Source: Mesotoga sp.
GTDB lineage: Bacteria > Thermotogota > Thermotogae > Petrotogales > Kosmotogaceae
Reading direction: 5' to 3'
Assembly: GCA_011620045.1 (NCBI GenBank)
Contig: WOZY01000228.1
Coordinates: 1-12,070 of the forward strand
Length of the DNA: 12,070 bases
Within the stretch, counting starts at the first letter, position 1. The number at the start of each line of letters is the position of its first letter. The notes beneath the pieces were generated by a model. The model did not search any database and was not told the DNA's origin. It saw nothing but the letters and a program-made list of their open reading frames with translations. The position numbers were made by a program, and so were the translations under genes. Positions 1 through 6,406 of this stretch are shown here, piece by piece.

Positions 1-571
1 TCCTCACGGAGGGCTGAGATGACATAGAATAGGCTCTCATTGTCTCTCCCTTTATATCCCCATAACCAGGCACGATCAGCTGGACATATTGACCGGCTTT
101 GAACCTTATCTCATCTTCGAGATCGAAGAAGACTTCCTTGATATCATGAGTGACATTCTTTATGGATGAGACGGTTGAAACGTACTCTCGTATGTTGAAC
201 AGCTCTTCGGGAATTTCGATAGATATGTCGCTTTTCACTTTCACCTGGCATGAGAGTCTGATATTGTCCTTTTTCTCTTTGGGCGAGAGATAAGGCAGTT
301 CCGTGGGAAGAATGGGCCCGATATCACTCAGGACCTTCACCTTGCACAGTCCGCAACTACCCTTGCCTCCGCATGCCGAGGGGATGAAGATCTTCTCACC
401 CGCGAGAGTGGAAAGTAGAGTCGATCCGCCCTTTACCTTGTAGCTCTTGGATTCATTTACCGTTATATTCACTTCTCCGTAGTTGTTAACCAGGGCATCT
501 GCGATTGTAAGAACCGCAGCGAGTACTGCGGAAATCCCTCCAACGACCAGAGCAGAGATGATTATTTCCAA
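1..571 (-). CDS. nqrF: Na+-translocating NADH:quinone oxidoreductase subunit F (partial, 3' end beyond the left edge)
   Basis: The entry point of electrons into Na+-NQR: it oxidizes NADH through FAD and passes electrons to a 2Fe-2S centre, at the cytoplasmic face of the membrane. The visible 190 residues show a single N-terminal membrane helix (about residues 3-27), then a plant-type ferredoxin domain with Cys67, Cys73, Cys76 and Cys108 (C-x5-C-x2-C spacing), then the start of the ferredoxin-reductase FAD domain with the RAYSMSS flavin motif just before the edge. The NADH-binding half is outside the window. The start is taken as TTG at 571-569, eight bases after AAGGTGG; in-frame GTG codons at 583 and 580 lie inside that ribosome site. 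The site overlaps the nqrE stop, so translation is probably coupled. Compared with Vibrio NqrF as I remember it, the segment between the KAGQY and RAYSM motifs is roughly 30 residues shorter. The FAD motif and membrane anchor argue for NqrF rather than RnfB. Confidence 0.93.
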   Translation of the reverse strand, partial: MEIIISALVVGGISAVLAAVLTIADALVNNYGEVNITVNESKSYKVKGGSTLLSTLAGEKIFIPSACGGKGSCGLCKVKVLSDIGPILPTELPYLSPKEKKDNIRLSCQVKVKSDISIEIPEELFNIREYVSTVSSIKNVTHDIKEVFFDLEDEIRFKAGQYVQLIVPGYGDIKGETMRAYSMSSQPSVR

Positions 572-584
572 GCCAAACACCACC

Positions 585-1178
585 TTACTGAACGGGCAGC
601 ATGCCCGAGAAGCCCATAAAGGCAAGGGCCATAATGCCGATGATTATCATCGTTATCCCGGGTCCCACCAACTGAGGGGGAAGATCCTTTTCTCTAAGTT
701 TCATTCTCATCGCAGACAGCGCGACTATTGCCAGCCACCAGCCCGCTCCGGATCCAAACCCAAAGAACAGCGACTGTATCAGATTGTATTCTCTGATGAT
801 CATGAACAAAACGCCGCCAAGGATTGCACAGTTCACGGTGATTAGAGGCAAGAAGATTCCCAGATTGATATAGAGTGCCGGAGAGAACCTGTCGATAACC
901 ATCTCCAGAAACTGGACAAATGCAGCAATTACTACGATGAATACGATGTACCGGAGATAGACCAGATTCAGCGGAACAAGAATATAGTAGTAGACTATGT
1001 AATTCAAGACCGATGTCAGTGTTAGAACGAACGTCACTGCCATTCCAAGGCCGTTGGCCGTCTTTATATCTCTCGAAACGGAGATGAACGAGCACATCCC
1101 GAGAAAGTTACTCAGAACCATGTTGCTCGTAAGTGCCGCAGCGATCATTATGACAAAAGGATTAAGCGGAACTCCCAT
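585..1178 (-). CDS. nqrE: Na+-NQR subunit E (RnfA-type membrane protein)
   Basis: Integral membrane subunit of the Na+ pump; in the family, NqrD and NqrE form an inverted pair that holds an iron-sulfur centre within the membrane and relays electrons from NqrF toward NqrC and NqrB. The 197-residue product has about six hydrophobic helices. The two expected cysteines are present: Cys29 in NFLGMCSF near the start and Cys117 in PLITVNCAIL, both in the family's half-helix signatures. The length matches the family (about 198-202). The ATG at 1178 follows a GGGGGAG site with a six-base gap and lies 14 bases after the nqrD stop. RnfA is a close homolog, so the Nqr label rests on the neighbouring nqrF. 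Confident on family, slightly less on the Nqr/Rnf name. Confidence 0.95.
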   Translation of the reverse strand: MGVPLNPFVIMIAAALTSNMVLSNFLGMCSFISVSRDIKTANGLGMAVTFVLTLTSVLNYIVYYYILVPLNLVYLRYIVFIVVIAAFVQFLEMVIDRFSPALYINLGIFLPLITVNCAILGGVLFMIIREYNLIQSLFFGFGSGAGWWLAIVALSAMRMKLREKDLPPQLVGPGITMIIIGIMALAFMGFSGMLPVQ

Positions 1179-1192
1179 CTACATCTCCCCCC

Positions 1193-1792
1193 TCATTTCT
1201 TCTTTACGATAGGTGTGCGTGCGATCCAGATTATGGCGCCAAGTATGAAGAAGGCGCTGGGTGCCATAATCATGATCACCCAGGGAGTGAAGCCTTCCGG
1301 CATGACTCTCAATCCAAACAAAGTTCCGAAGCCAAGCAGCTCCCTGATGAAGGCTACTGCCAGAAGAATCAGCGAATAGCCTATTCCGGCGGAGATTCCG
1401 TCAATGAATGAAAGAACCGGCCCGTGTGATTGTGCAAAGGCCTCGGCTCTGCCCATGATTATGCAGTTAGTGATAATCAAACCGACGTAAGGACCGAGGG
1501 CCTTGCTTATGGAAGGAAGATAAGCCTTCAGAACAATATCCAGGATTATTACGTAAGTAGCGATTATCAGAACCTGAACCATCATACGCACATTCTTGGG
1601 AATGTACCTTCTAAGAGCCGAAATTGTGAGCGAAGAGAACGCCGTAGTAAAAATAAGGCCTATGCTCATTATCAGTGTGTTTGTGAGATTGTTCGTTACC
1701 GCCAGGGCCGAACAAATCCCGAGTATCTGCACAATTACGGGGTTGTTCTTCCAGATATTCGCGAGGAAGATCGTCTTCTTCGATTCAGCCAT
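1193..1792 (-). CDS. nqrD: Na+-NQR subunit D (RnfE-type membrane protein)
   Basis: The partner of NqrE in the membrane iron-sulfur relay of the Na+ pump. The 199-residue protein has about six membrane helices and keeps the paired signature cysteines, Cys27 in QILGICSALAVT and Cys110 in GLIITNCIIMGRAEAFA; the GRAEAFA stretch is typical of NqrD/RnfE. I chose ATG at 1792 (MAESKKTIF) over an in-frame start at 1810, because GAGGTGG lies nine bases upstream of 1792 and because the longer form would overlap nqrC by 17 bases and add six residues not expected in the family. The gene follows the nqrC stop after a single base. C-terminus ends in KKK, a common positive tail on the cytoplasmic side. Confidence 0.95.
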   Translation of the reverse strand: MAESKKTIFLANIWKNNPVIVQILGICSALAVTNNLTNTLIMSIGLIFTTAFSSLTISALRRYIPKNVRMMVQVLIIATYVIILDIVLKAYLPSISKALGPYVGLIITNCIIMGRAEAFAQSHGPVLSFIDGISAGIGYSLILLAVAFIRELLGFGTLFGLRVMPEGFTPWVIMIMAPSAFFILGAIIWIARTPIVKKK

Positions 1793-1793
1793 A

Positions 1794-2414
1794 CTAATCC
1801 GCCACCTCAAGAACTACCGGGAAAACCGTGTTAACCGCCTTATTCAGTAAGACCTGAATCGATTCCGAAGTTCTCGTCGCTCCAGTAATTGCATCGACCT
1901 TTGAGTCGTCTCTAGAACCGGTGTCCTGACCTGAAACCACAGCTACTCTTGCAGAAGGATCAGAGGAGATAAGTTCTCCCCTGAACTGCTCCTTAAACGA
2001 CTCTTCATCTATTCTTCCGCCAAGTCCGGGAGTTTCCGAGTGGCTGACGAAATCTATTCCCGTTATTCTTGATCCGCTCTCATCTACCGCCACAAGAGCC
2101 GTAATAGTCCCCCAGAGCCCGGCGCTTTGCACAGCAAAGGCAAACTCTCTCGTTCCGTCTTTCTCGACGACATAGACCGTCTGTGCTCCCTCGACCTCTT
2201 TGATTCTGCTTGAATAGAGCTTCTGAACTTCCTCATCCGGCGGGGAATCGGCTCCCTCCCAAAGCTGGAATACATAAATCAACGATCTCTGAAACTCGAG
2301 CCGCTCATTTCTTTCGATCGTACCGGAAGCCAGTGCGTTGATGCCTGCGAGACACAGGACAAATACCGTTGTTAGAATGAAAGTAAACAATACAGAGTAA
2401 AGCTTTTCGCTCAT
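1794..2414 (-). CDS. nqrC: Na+-NQR subunit C (FMN-carrying, RnfG-like)
   Basis: Carries a covalently bound FMN on the outer face of the membrane and passes electrons between the NqrD/E centre and NqrB. The 206-residue product has one N-terminal membrane helix (about residues 8-30) and an exported FMN-binding domain. The domain shows SHSETPGLGGRI at residues 124-135 and the flavinylation motif DAITGAT at 174-180, an exact match to the D-x-x-(S/T)-G-A-T consensus used by the ApbE flavin transferase, so Thr180 is the likely FMN attachment point. At 206 residues it is shorter than the proteobacterial NqrC (about 257) and closer to RnfG. ATG at 2414 overlaps the nqrB stop by four bases (ATGA). No apbE is in the window, so the transferase must be elsewhere. 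Confidence 0.94.
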   Translation of the reverse strand: MSEKLYSVLFTFILTTVFVLCLAGINALASGTIERNERLEFQRSLIYVFQLWEGADSPPDEEVQKLYSSRIKEVEGAQTVYVVEKDGTREFAFAVQSAGLWGTITALVAVDESGSRITGIDFVSHSETPGLGGRIDEESFKEQFRGELISSDPSARVAVVSGQDTGSRDDSKVDAITGATRTSESIQVLLNKAVNTVFPVVLEVAD

Positions 2415-3334
2415 GCCTTCACCTTCTTCGGGGTACTGAGATAATCAAGAAGAGAGGCAAATGTGTTTGCGATAAGGACAGCGAACATCAAACCGGCTCC
2501 GAACAATGAGAATGTACCTATAATGACTGCAAGAGATCCAATCATAGCCCCGTAGATCCATTTGGCCCTATCTTTCTTCGGCGCGCTGATCGGATCTGTT
2601 GCCATGAAGACGGCCCCAAACATGATGCTGCCTCCGATTATCCAATGGAATGGATTCATTCTTGAAGGGTCAAAAATGAAGATTATCCCCGACATCACAA
2701 ATGCCGACACCAGAGTTGATACAATGATCTTCCAGGAAGCCACCTTGGTCATGATCAGGTACACCGCAGCGGCCGCAATCAACCATTTCGCTGTTTCGCC
2801 GGAAGAACCGGCTATGTTTCCGAAGATCATCCGCCACGCACTAACCTCTCCACCACCCCTGATGACATTGGCCGGGGTGGCCATAGTGATAATATCCGAG
2901 CTGATCCAGCGCGTAAAGCCCTGCCCCCAGCTCTGAACTGGCGGAGTCCAGCTTTGCTGTACGGCGGCAGGAAAACTCACATAAACGAAGGCCCTGCCAA
3001 CTAGTGCAGGGTTGTAAAGGTTCCTGGCAAACCCTCCAAAGGCCATCTTGGCGAAGACAATTGCAAAGGAGCTTGAAACTATAACTATCCAGAAGGGAAC
3101 GGCCGGAGGCAGAATCAATCCAATTAGGAACCCGGTAACAATTGCAGCTTCACTCACGGACTTCCCCTTTTTGCTTTCGAATAGCCATTCAACAAAAACT
3201 GAGACAACTATCGAAAGAAAAACCTTGGAAAACACCACCCAGCCGAAATTCCCAACAGCGAAGACCAAAATTGGAAGGAGAGCGTAGATAACCTTTCTCA
3301 TCATTGGCTGTTTCAGAAAAAACTTCTTCGTCAT
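2411..3334 (-). CDS. nqrB: Na+-NQR subunit B (RnfD-like membrane protein)
   Basis: Large membrane subunit, thought in the family to carry FMN and riboflavin, to hold the quinone site and to take part in Na+ translocation. The 307-residue protein is rich in membrane helices and has the family blocks GLILPPAVPFW (73-82), FGGFARNLYNPALVGRAF (99-116) and FMATDPISAP (243-252). The flavinylation-like motif is DIITMAT (147-153), with Met in place of the usual Gly, so Thr153 is the candidate FMN site. It is about 100 residues shorter than Vibrio NqrB and nearer to RnfD in length. The start is ATG at 3334, led by GGAGGTG with a six-base gap; an in-frame start at 3379 would put the coding region into the promoter. 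First gene of the operon: no nqrA or rnfC precedes it. Confidence 0.93.
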   Translation of the reverse strand: MTKKFFLKQPMMRKVIYALLPILVFAVGNFGWVVFSKVFLSIVVSVFVEWLFESKKGKSVSEAAIVTGFLIGLILPPAVPFWIVIVSSSFAIVFAKMAFGGFARNLYNPALVGRAFVYVSFPAAVQQSWTPPVQSWGQGFTRWISSDIITMATPANVIRGGGEVSAWRMIFGNIAGSSGETAKWLIAAAAVYLIMTKVASWKIIVSTLVSAFVMSGIIFIFDPSRMNPFHWIIGGSIMFGAVFMATDPISAPKKDRAKWIYGAMIGSLAVIIGTFSLFGAGLMFAVLIANTFASLLDYLSTPKKVKA

Positions 3335-3359
3335 CTCTGGCACCTCCGAAAGCAAAAAC

Positions 3360-3389
3360 TTGACTATAATTGTGGTCATACTGTATAAT
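3360..3389 (+). promoter_or_regulatory. Promoter for phd-ugpC
   Basis: A near-consensus sigma-A type promoter: TTGACT at 3360-3365, an 18-base spacer and a perfect TATAAT at 3384-3389. Transcription should begin near 3396, which leaves only about 12 bases of leader and puts the GAGGTGG ribosome site at the very 5' end of the mRNA. The -10 box overlaps the -10 of the opposing nqr promoter. Confidence 0.75.
3361..3378. promoter_or_regulatory. Candidate operator: 18-bp imperfect palindrome between nqrB and phd
   Basis: The 18-mer TGACTATAATTGTGGTCA matches its own reverse complement at 14 of 18 positions; the four mismatches are all transitions around an AATT centre. It covers most of the -35 box of the phd promoter and ends at the predicted start point of the nqr transcript, a position from which one bound dimer could block both. 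Phd/YefM proteins usually autoregulate by binding palindromes in their own promoter, so the neighbouring phd product is the obvious candidate ligand. This is inference from sequence and position. Confidence 0.5.
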
Positions 3390-3414
3390 GGTCTCGAGGT
3401 GGTTCTCTTGTCAA
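3385..3414 (-). promoter_or_regulatory. Promoter for nqrBCDEF
   Basis: On the minus strand a perfect TTGACA (3414-3409) is followed after 18 bases by CATTAT (3390-3385), four of six to consensus. A better-looking TATACA lies three bases further on, but at a 21-base spacing. The start point would be near 3378, giving a leader of about 44 bases before nqrB. The -35 box overlaps the phd start codon and the -10 is shared with the opposite promoter. Confidence 0.55.
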
Positions 3415-3668
3415 GATTACACGAGCTCTCTTTTTTTTCACTGGCCGAAGCGAAAACGCACTTTTCAAAGGTCGTTGACGATTGCGAGAAGGCCGATATT
3501 ATTATAACAAAAAACGGCCTCCCAAAGGCCGTCGTGATGGACTATGACAAGTATGTACTCCTCAACAGGTTCCTGGAAAGAGTCCACGATCTCTATTTGA
3601 TGGACGCCGGGGATGAAGCGATGGATGTTGAGATAGAGGATCTTATTGTTGAAGTTGATGATGATTGA
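3408..3668 (+). CDS. Phd/YefM-family antitoxin-like DNA-binding protein without a toxin
   Basis: The 86-residue product has the Phd/YefM layout: an N-terminal dimerization and DNA-binding part, FFSLAEAKTHFSKVVDD, then a beta strand block, DIIITKNGLPKAVVMDYDKY, and an acidic C-terminal tail (IEDLIVEVDDD) of the kind that normally wraps a toxin. The TTG at 3408 is chosen because GAGGTGG sits five bases upstream and the perfect -10 box of its promoter lies at 3384-3389; the frame is open back to 3360 but that part is promoter DNA. No toxin gene follows: the next gene, 12 bases on, is the sugar ABC transporter ATPase. The protein is therefore either an orphan antitoxin retained as a transcription regulator of this small operon and perhaps of nqr, or it has a partner elsewhere. 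A run of eight T at 3431-3438 lies early in the coding region. Confidence 0.85.
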   Translation: MSRLHELSFFSLAEAKTHFSKVVDDCEKADIIITKNGLPKAVVMDYDKYVLLNRFLERVHDLYLMDAGDEAMDVEIEDLIVEVDDD

Positions 3669-3680
3669 CGGAGGTGCAAG

Positions 3681-4820
3681 ATGGCAGAAGTTACCCTCGA
3701 GAAGGTAGGCAAGACTTATCCGAACGGAGTCAAGGCCGTTCATGACGCGAATCTCGAAGTGAAGGACAAGGAGTTTCTCGTTCTCCTGGGTCCGTCGGGC
3801 TGTGGAAAGACTACGACATTGAGAATGATTGCCGGTTTGGAAGAGATTACGGAAGGAACGATCAAGATCGGCGGCAAGGTCGTCAACGATGTCGAACCTA
3901 AGGATAGAGACATCGCCATGGTCTTCCAGAACTACGCTCTTTATCCGCACATGTCGGTTTACGAAAACATGGCATTCGGACTGAAACTGCGAAAGACGCC
4001 GAAGCCGGAGATCGAAGAGAGAGTCAATGAAGCGGCGAGAATACTTGGAATAGAGCAGTTGCTTGACCGTAAGCCAAAGCAGCTCTCGGGTGGTCAGAGA
4101 CAGAGGGTCGCAGTCGGAAGAGCGATAGTAAGAAAACCAAAGGTCTTCCTTTTTGACGAACCTCTCTCCAACCTCGACGCCAAACTAAGGGTTCAGATGA
4201 GAGCCGAACTGAAGAGACTGCACCAGAATCTTCAGGCAACGATAATATACGTTACTCACGACCAGGTCGAGGCAATGACCATGGCCGACAAGATCGTAAT
4301 CATGAAAGACGGAATAATCCAGCAGATCGGGGACCCTTACTCCGTCTATTTCGAGCCGAGAAACAAGTTCGTTGCTGGATTCATCGGCACTCCTGCAATG
4401 AACTTCATCAGTGCGAAGCTTGTCTCTGAAGGAGGAAAAGTCTGGGTAGTAAAGGAAGACATGAAACTTCTCGTTCCTGAAGACAAGGTTGAAAGGCTCG
4501 AACACCTGGTAGGCAAAGAGACCACATTCGGTATAAGGCCGGAAGACATCTACGACAAAATGTACTCGGTTGCGCCGAAAGAAGAGTTCATAGTCAAGGG
4601 CAACGTGGAAGTTGTCGAGCCTCTCGGAAGTGAGACTCTTATCCACGCAAATATTCACGGCGATGATATCGTGGCCAAGGTCGATCCCAAGAGTAGAGCA
4701 TCTTCAGGAGACAAGATGGATCTGGTCTTCGATATGTCCATGATGCACCTGTTTGACCCTGAGACGGAGGAAAACGTCCTTGCAGGGACTCACAAGGATG
4801 CGGCTCCGGAAAATCTTTGA
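3681..4820 (+). CDS. ugpC: Sugar/glycerol-3-phosphate ABC transporter ATP-binding protein (UgpC/MsmX/MalK family)
   Basis: ATPase that powers carbohydrate import by CUT1-type ABC transporters at the inner membrane face. The 379-residue protein has a full nucleotide-binding domain: Walker A GPSGCGKTT (37-45), Q-loop at Gln83 in VFQNYALYPH, signature LSGGQ (135-139), Walker B VFLFDE (155-160), D-loop SNLD (163-166) and switch histidine His193 in THDQVEAMTMAD. From about residue 235 it has the extra C-terminal OB/TOBE regulatory region (with GIRPEDI) seen in MalK and UgpC. GGAGGTG lies seven bases before ATG. No permease or binding protein is beside it, so it probably serves several transporters, as MsmX does in Bacillus; one candidate client is the permease at the right end of this window. 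The gene name gives the family rather than a proven substrate. Confidence 0.95.
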   Translation: MAEVTLEKVGKTYPNGVKAVHDANLEVKDKEFLVLLGPSGCGKTTTLRMIAGLEEITEGTIKIGGKVVNDVEPKDRDIAMVFQNYALYPHMSVYENMAFGLKLRKTPKPEIEERVNEAARILGIEQLLDRKPKQLSGGQRQRVAVGRAIVRKPKVFLFDEPLSNLDAKLRVQMRAELKRLHQNLQATIIYVTHDQVEAMTMADKIVIMKDGIIQQIGDPYSVYFEPRNKFVAGFIGTPAMNFISAKLVSEGGKVWVVKEDMKLLVPEDKVERLEHLVGKETTFGIRPEDIYDKMYSVAPKEEFIVKGNVEVVEPLGSETLIHANIHGDDIVAKVDPKSRASSGDKMDLVFDMSMMHLFDPETEENVLAGTHKDAAPENL

Positions 4821-4837
4821 TAACTTTTATTGACTAC

Positions 4838-4865
4838 AAAAAAGGTGGCCTGAGCCACCTTTTTT
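4838..4865. terminator. Bidirectional intrinsic terminator between ugpC and rpsT
   Basis: AAAAAAGGTGGC, a CTGA loop and GCCACCTTTTTT form a perfect 12-base-pair hairpin flanked by A and T runs, so it should stop RNA polymerase from both sides. It lies 18 bases after ugpC and 15 bases after the rpsT stop (on the other strand), closing two convergent transcripts. Confidence 0.95.
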
Positions 4866-4879
4866 ATTTTTTCGTTCAA

Positions 4880-5158
4880 TCAACTTCTCGCTTCGACATA
4901 TGTCTTGACTTTGGCGGTCAATCTTGCCTTCTTACGTGAAGCCGTATTCCTGTGAATAGTTCCGGACTTCGCCGCCCTGTCGAGAGTAGAATATACTTCG
5001 CTAAGCATGGAAGACACGGCCTGTGGATCCTCGCCCTCTTCCATCGCCTTATACAGCTTCTTGGAAGCATTTCTGAATTTCGTCCTGGCGGCCCTGTTCA
5101 TTACTGTTCTCTTGGCCGTCTGTTTCACTCTCTTCTTTGCTGATGCATTGTTAGGCAC
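4880..5158 (-). CDS. rpsT: 30S ribosomal protein S20
   Basis: Binds the 5' domain of 16S rRNA during early small-subunit assembly. The 92-residue, strongly basic, helical protein begins MPNNASAKKRVKQTAKRT and has the S20 core KSGTIHRNTASRKKARL (residues 65-81); the length fits the family (85-95). The start is GTG at 5158, eleven bases after GGAGG, and gives the usual MPN opening of S20; no closer start in frame has a ribosome site. The rare start and long spacer may tune expression. It is the last gene before the shared terminator and lies 44 bases after metK, with a probable promoter of its own in between. Confidence 0.97.
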   Translation of the reverse strand: MPNNASAKKRVKQTAKRTVMNRAARTKFRNASKKLYKAMEEGEDPQAVSSMLSEVYSTLDRAAKSGTIHRNTASRKKARLTAKVKTYVEARS

Positions 5159-5193
5159 TTATCACTTCTCCTCCTTTCGCGATTTACCCGTTA

Positions 5194-5223
5194 ATTGTAT
5201 CATCAATCCACTGCTTTCTTCAA
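5194..5223 (-). promoter_or_regulatory. Probable internal promoter for rpsT
   Basis: On the minus strand TTGAAG (5223-5218) is followed after 18 bases by TACAAT (5199-5194), five of six to consensus, with a TG one base upstream of it (extended -10). The -35 lies in the last codons of metK. The transcript would start near 5187 with a leader of about 28 bases. It would let S20 be made at ribosomal-protein levels apart from the long upstream operon. Confidence 0.5.
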
Positions 5224-6384
5224 TTGGTCAACGGCATCGGTCTCTTCCCACGGCAGTCTAATATCTATCCTGCCGAAATGTCCGTAGGCAGCCGTCTGCC
5301 TGTATATAGGCCGTTTCAGGTTAAGCCGGTCGATGATCGCGGCCGGTCTGAAGTCAAAAACCTTCAGGACGGCTTTTCTAAGCTTTTCGAGATCGACCTT
5401 CTCCGTATCGTGAGCATCTATCATAAAGGACACAGGCTTTGCAACTCCAATGGCATAGGCGAGCTGAAGAGTAACACGTTCTGCAAGCCCGGCCGCCACT
5501 ATATTCTTTGCGGCATATCTTGCCATGTAATGAGCCGATCTATCGACTTTCGTGGGATCCTTTCCGCTGAAGGCTCCTCCGCCGTGAGGCGTCCAGCCTC
5601 CGTAAGTATCGACGATGATCTTCCTGCCTGTTAAGCCAGTATCGGCCGAAGGACCGCCCCTGACAAATCGACCTGTCGGATTCACGAAGATTTCCACCCC
5701 TTCAAGAAGTAGTTCGTGGTCTATTTCTGGCGCGACTACGTTGTCAACTACAAGTCTTTCGATCTCCTCCGCAGTCAAGTCAGGATCATGCTGAGTCGAT
5801 ACCACGATCGCTGTTACTCCGACAGGCTTACCATCCTGATACTTGACAGTAACCTGGGTCTTTCCGTCAGGCCTGAAGCCATGAACGCTCTCGTCTTTTC
5901 TCACTCTACTGAGCCTTCGAGCCAGTCGGTGAGCAAGAACTATCGGCAACGGCATCATTTCTGGAGTCTCGTTCGTTGCATAGCCGAACATCATGCCCTG
6001 ATCTCCCGCTCCAATGAGGGCATATCTATCGGAATCGTTTTTCTTCGCTTCTAAGGATTTGTTTACTCCCAGAGCTATATCCGGGGACTGCTCGTCAATA
6101 CTTGTAAGAACGGCACAGGTCTCCCCGTCAAAGCCGTACTTCGCCCTGTTGTATCCGATATCGAGAATCGTGTCCCTAACTACTCTGGGAATATCTACGT
6201 AAGCTTTGGTACTTACCTCCCCGGCAACTACGACAACTCCCGTTGCAAGAAGAGTCTCAACTGCAACTCGCGAATCTTCATCCTGAGTCAACATCGCATC
6301 GAGAATCGAATCGGAAATCTGATCTGCCATTTTGTCCGGATGGCCTTCGGTAACACTTTCACTGGTAAACAACCAAGTCTTCAT
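5203..6384 (-). CDS. metK: S-adenosylmethionine synthase
   Basis: Makes S-adenosylmethionine from methionine and ATP in the cytoplasm. The 393-residue product has the family hallmarks: [12 protein letters not shown] at residues 14-25, the hexapeptide-type [12 protein letters not shown] at 125-136 and the P-loop-like GGGAFSGKD at 268-276. The length is typical (380-400). ATG at 6384 follows GGAGG after five bases. It lies 22 bases after the small zinc-ribbon-like gene, leaving no room for a SAM riboswitch, so regulation by SAM would have to come from outside this stretch. Product SAM would feed the methyltransferase encoded further upstream in the same string. No residue anomalies seen. Confidence 0.98.
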   Translation of the reverse strand: MKTWLFTSESVTEGHPDKMADQISDSILDAMLTQDEDSRVAVETLLATGVVVVAGEVSTKAYVDIPRVVRDTILDIGYNRAKYGFDGETCAVLTSIDEQSPDIALGVNKSLEAKKNDSDRYALIGAGDQGMMFGYATNETPEMMPLPIVLAHRLARRLSRVRKDESVHGFRPDGKTQVTVKYQDGKPVGVTAIVVSTQHDPDLTAEEIERLVVDNVVAPEIDHELLLEGVEIFVNPTGRFVRGGPSADTGLTGRKIIVDTYGGWTPHGGGAFSGKDPTKVDRSAHYMARYAAKNIVAAGLAERVTLQLAYAIGVAKPVSFMIDAHDTEKVDLEKLRKAVLKVFDFRPAAIIDRLNLKRPIYRQTAAYGHFGRIDIRLPWEETDAVDQLKKAVD

Positions 6385-6406
6385 GACTGCCTCCTATAAA
6401 TTGAAT

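Noticed and set aside
571..585. Naming the left cluster rnfDGEA plus rnfB
   Set aside because: The last gene has a plant-type ferredoxin domain and an FAD motif (RAYSMSS), which belong to NqrF; RnfB has clustered 4Fe-4S cysteines instead.
483..845. Plus-strand open frames lying across nqrE, nqrF and other minus-strand genes
   Set aside because: They lack ribosome sites, have composition without recognisable domains, and lie antisense to clearly conserved genes.
3360..3407. Open frame upstream of the phd start, beginning with TTG at 3360
   Set aside because: This part contains the -35 and -10 boxes of the gene's own promoter; the ribosome site GAGGTGG points to TTG 3408.
3431..3438. Run of eight T in phd as a possible slippage or frameshift site
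   Set aside because: The frame is intact and encodes the conserved SFFSLAEAK block; nothing suggests programmed slippage.
6385..6406. SAM riboswitch in front of metK
   Set aside because: Only 22 bases separate metK from the preceding gene, far too few for any SAM riboswitch.
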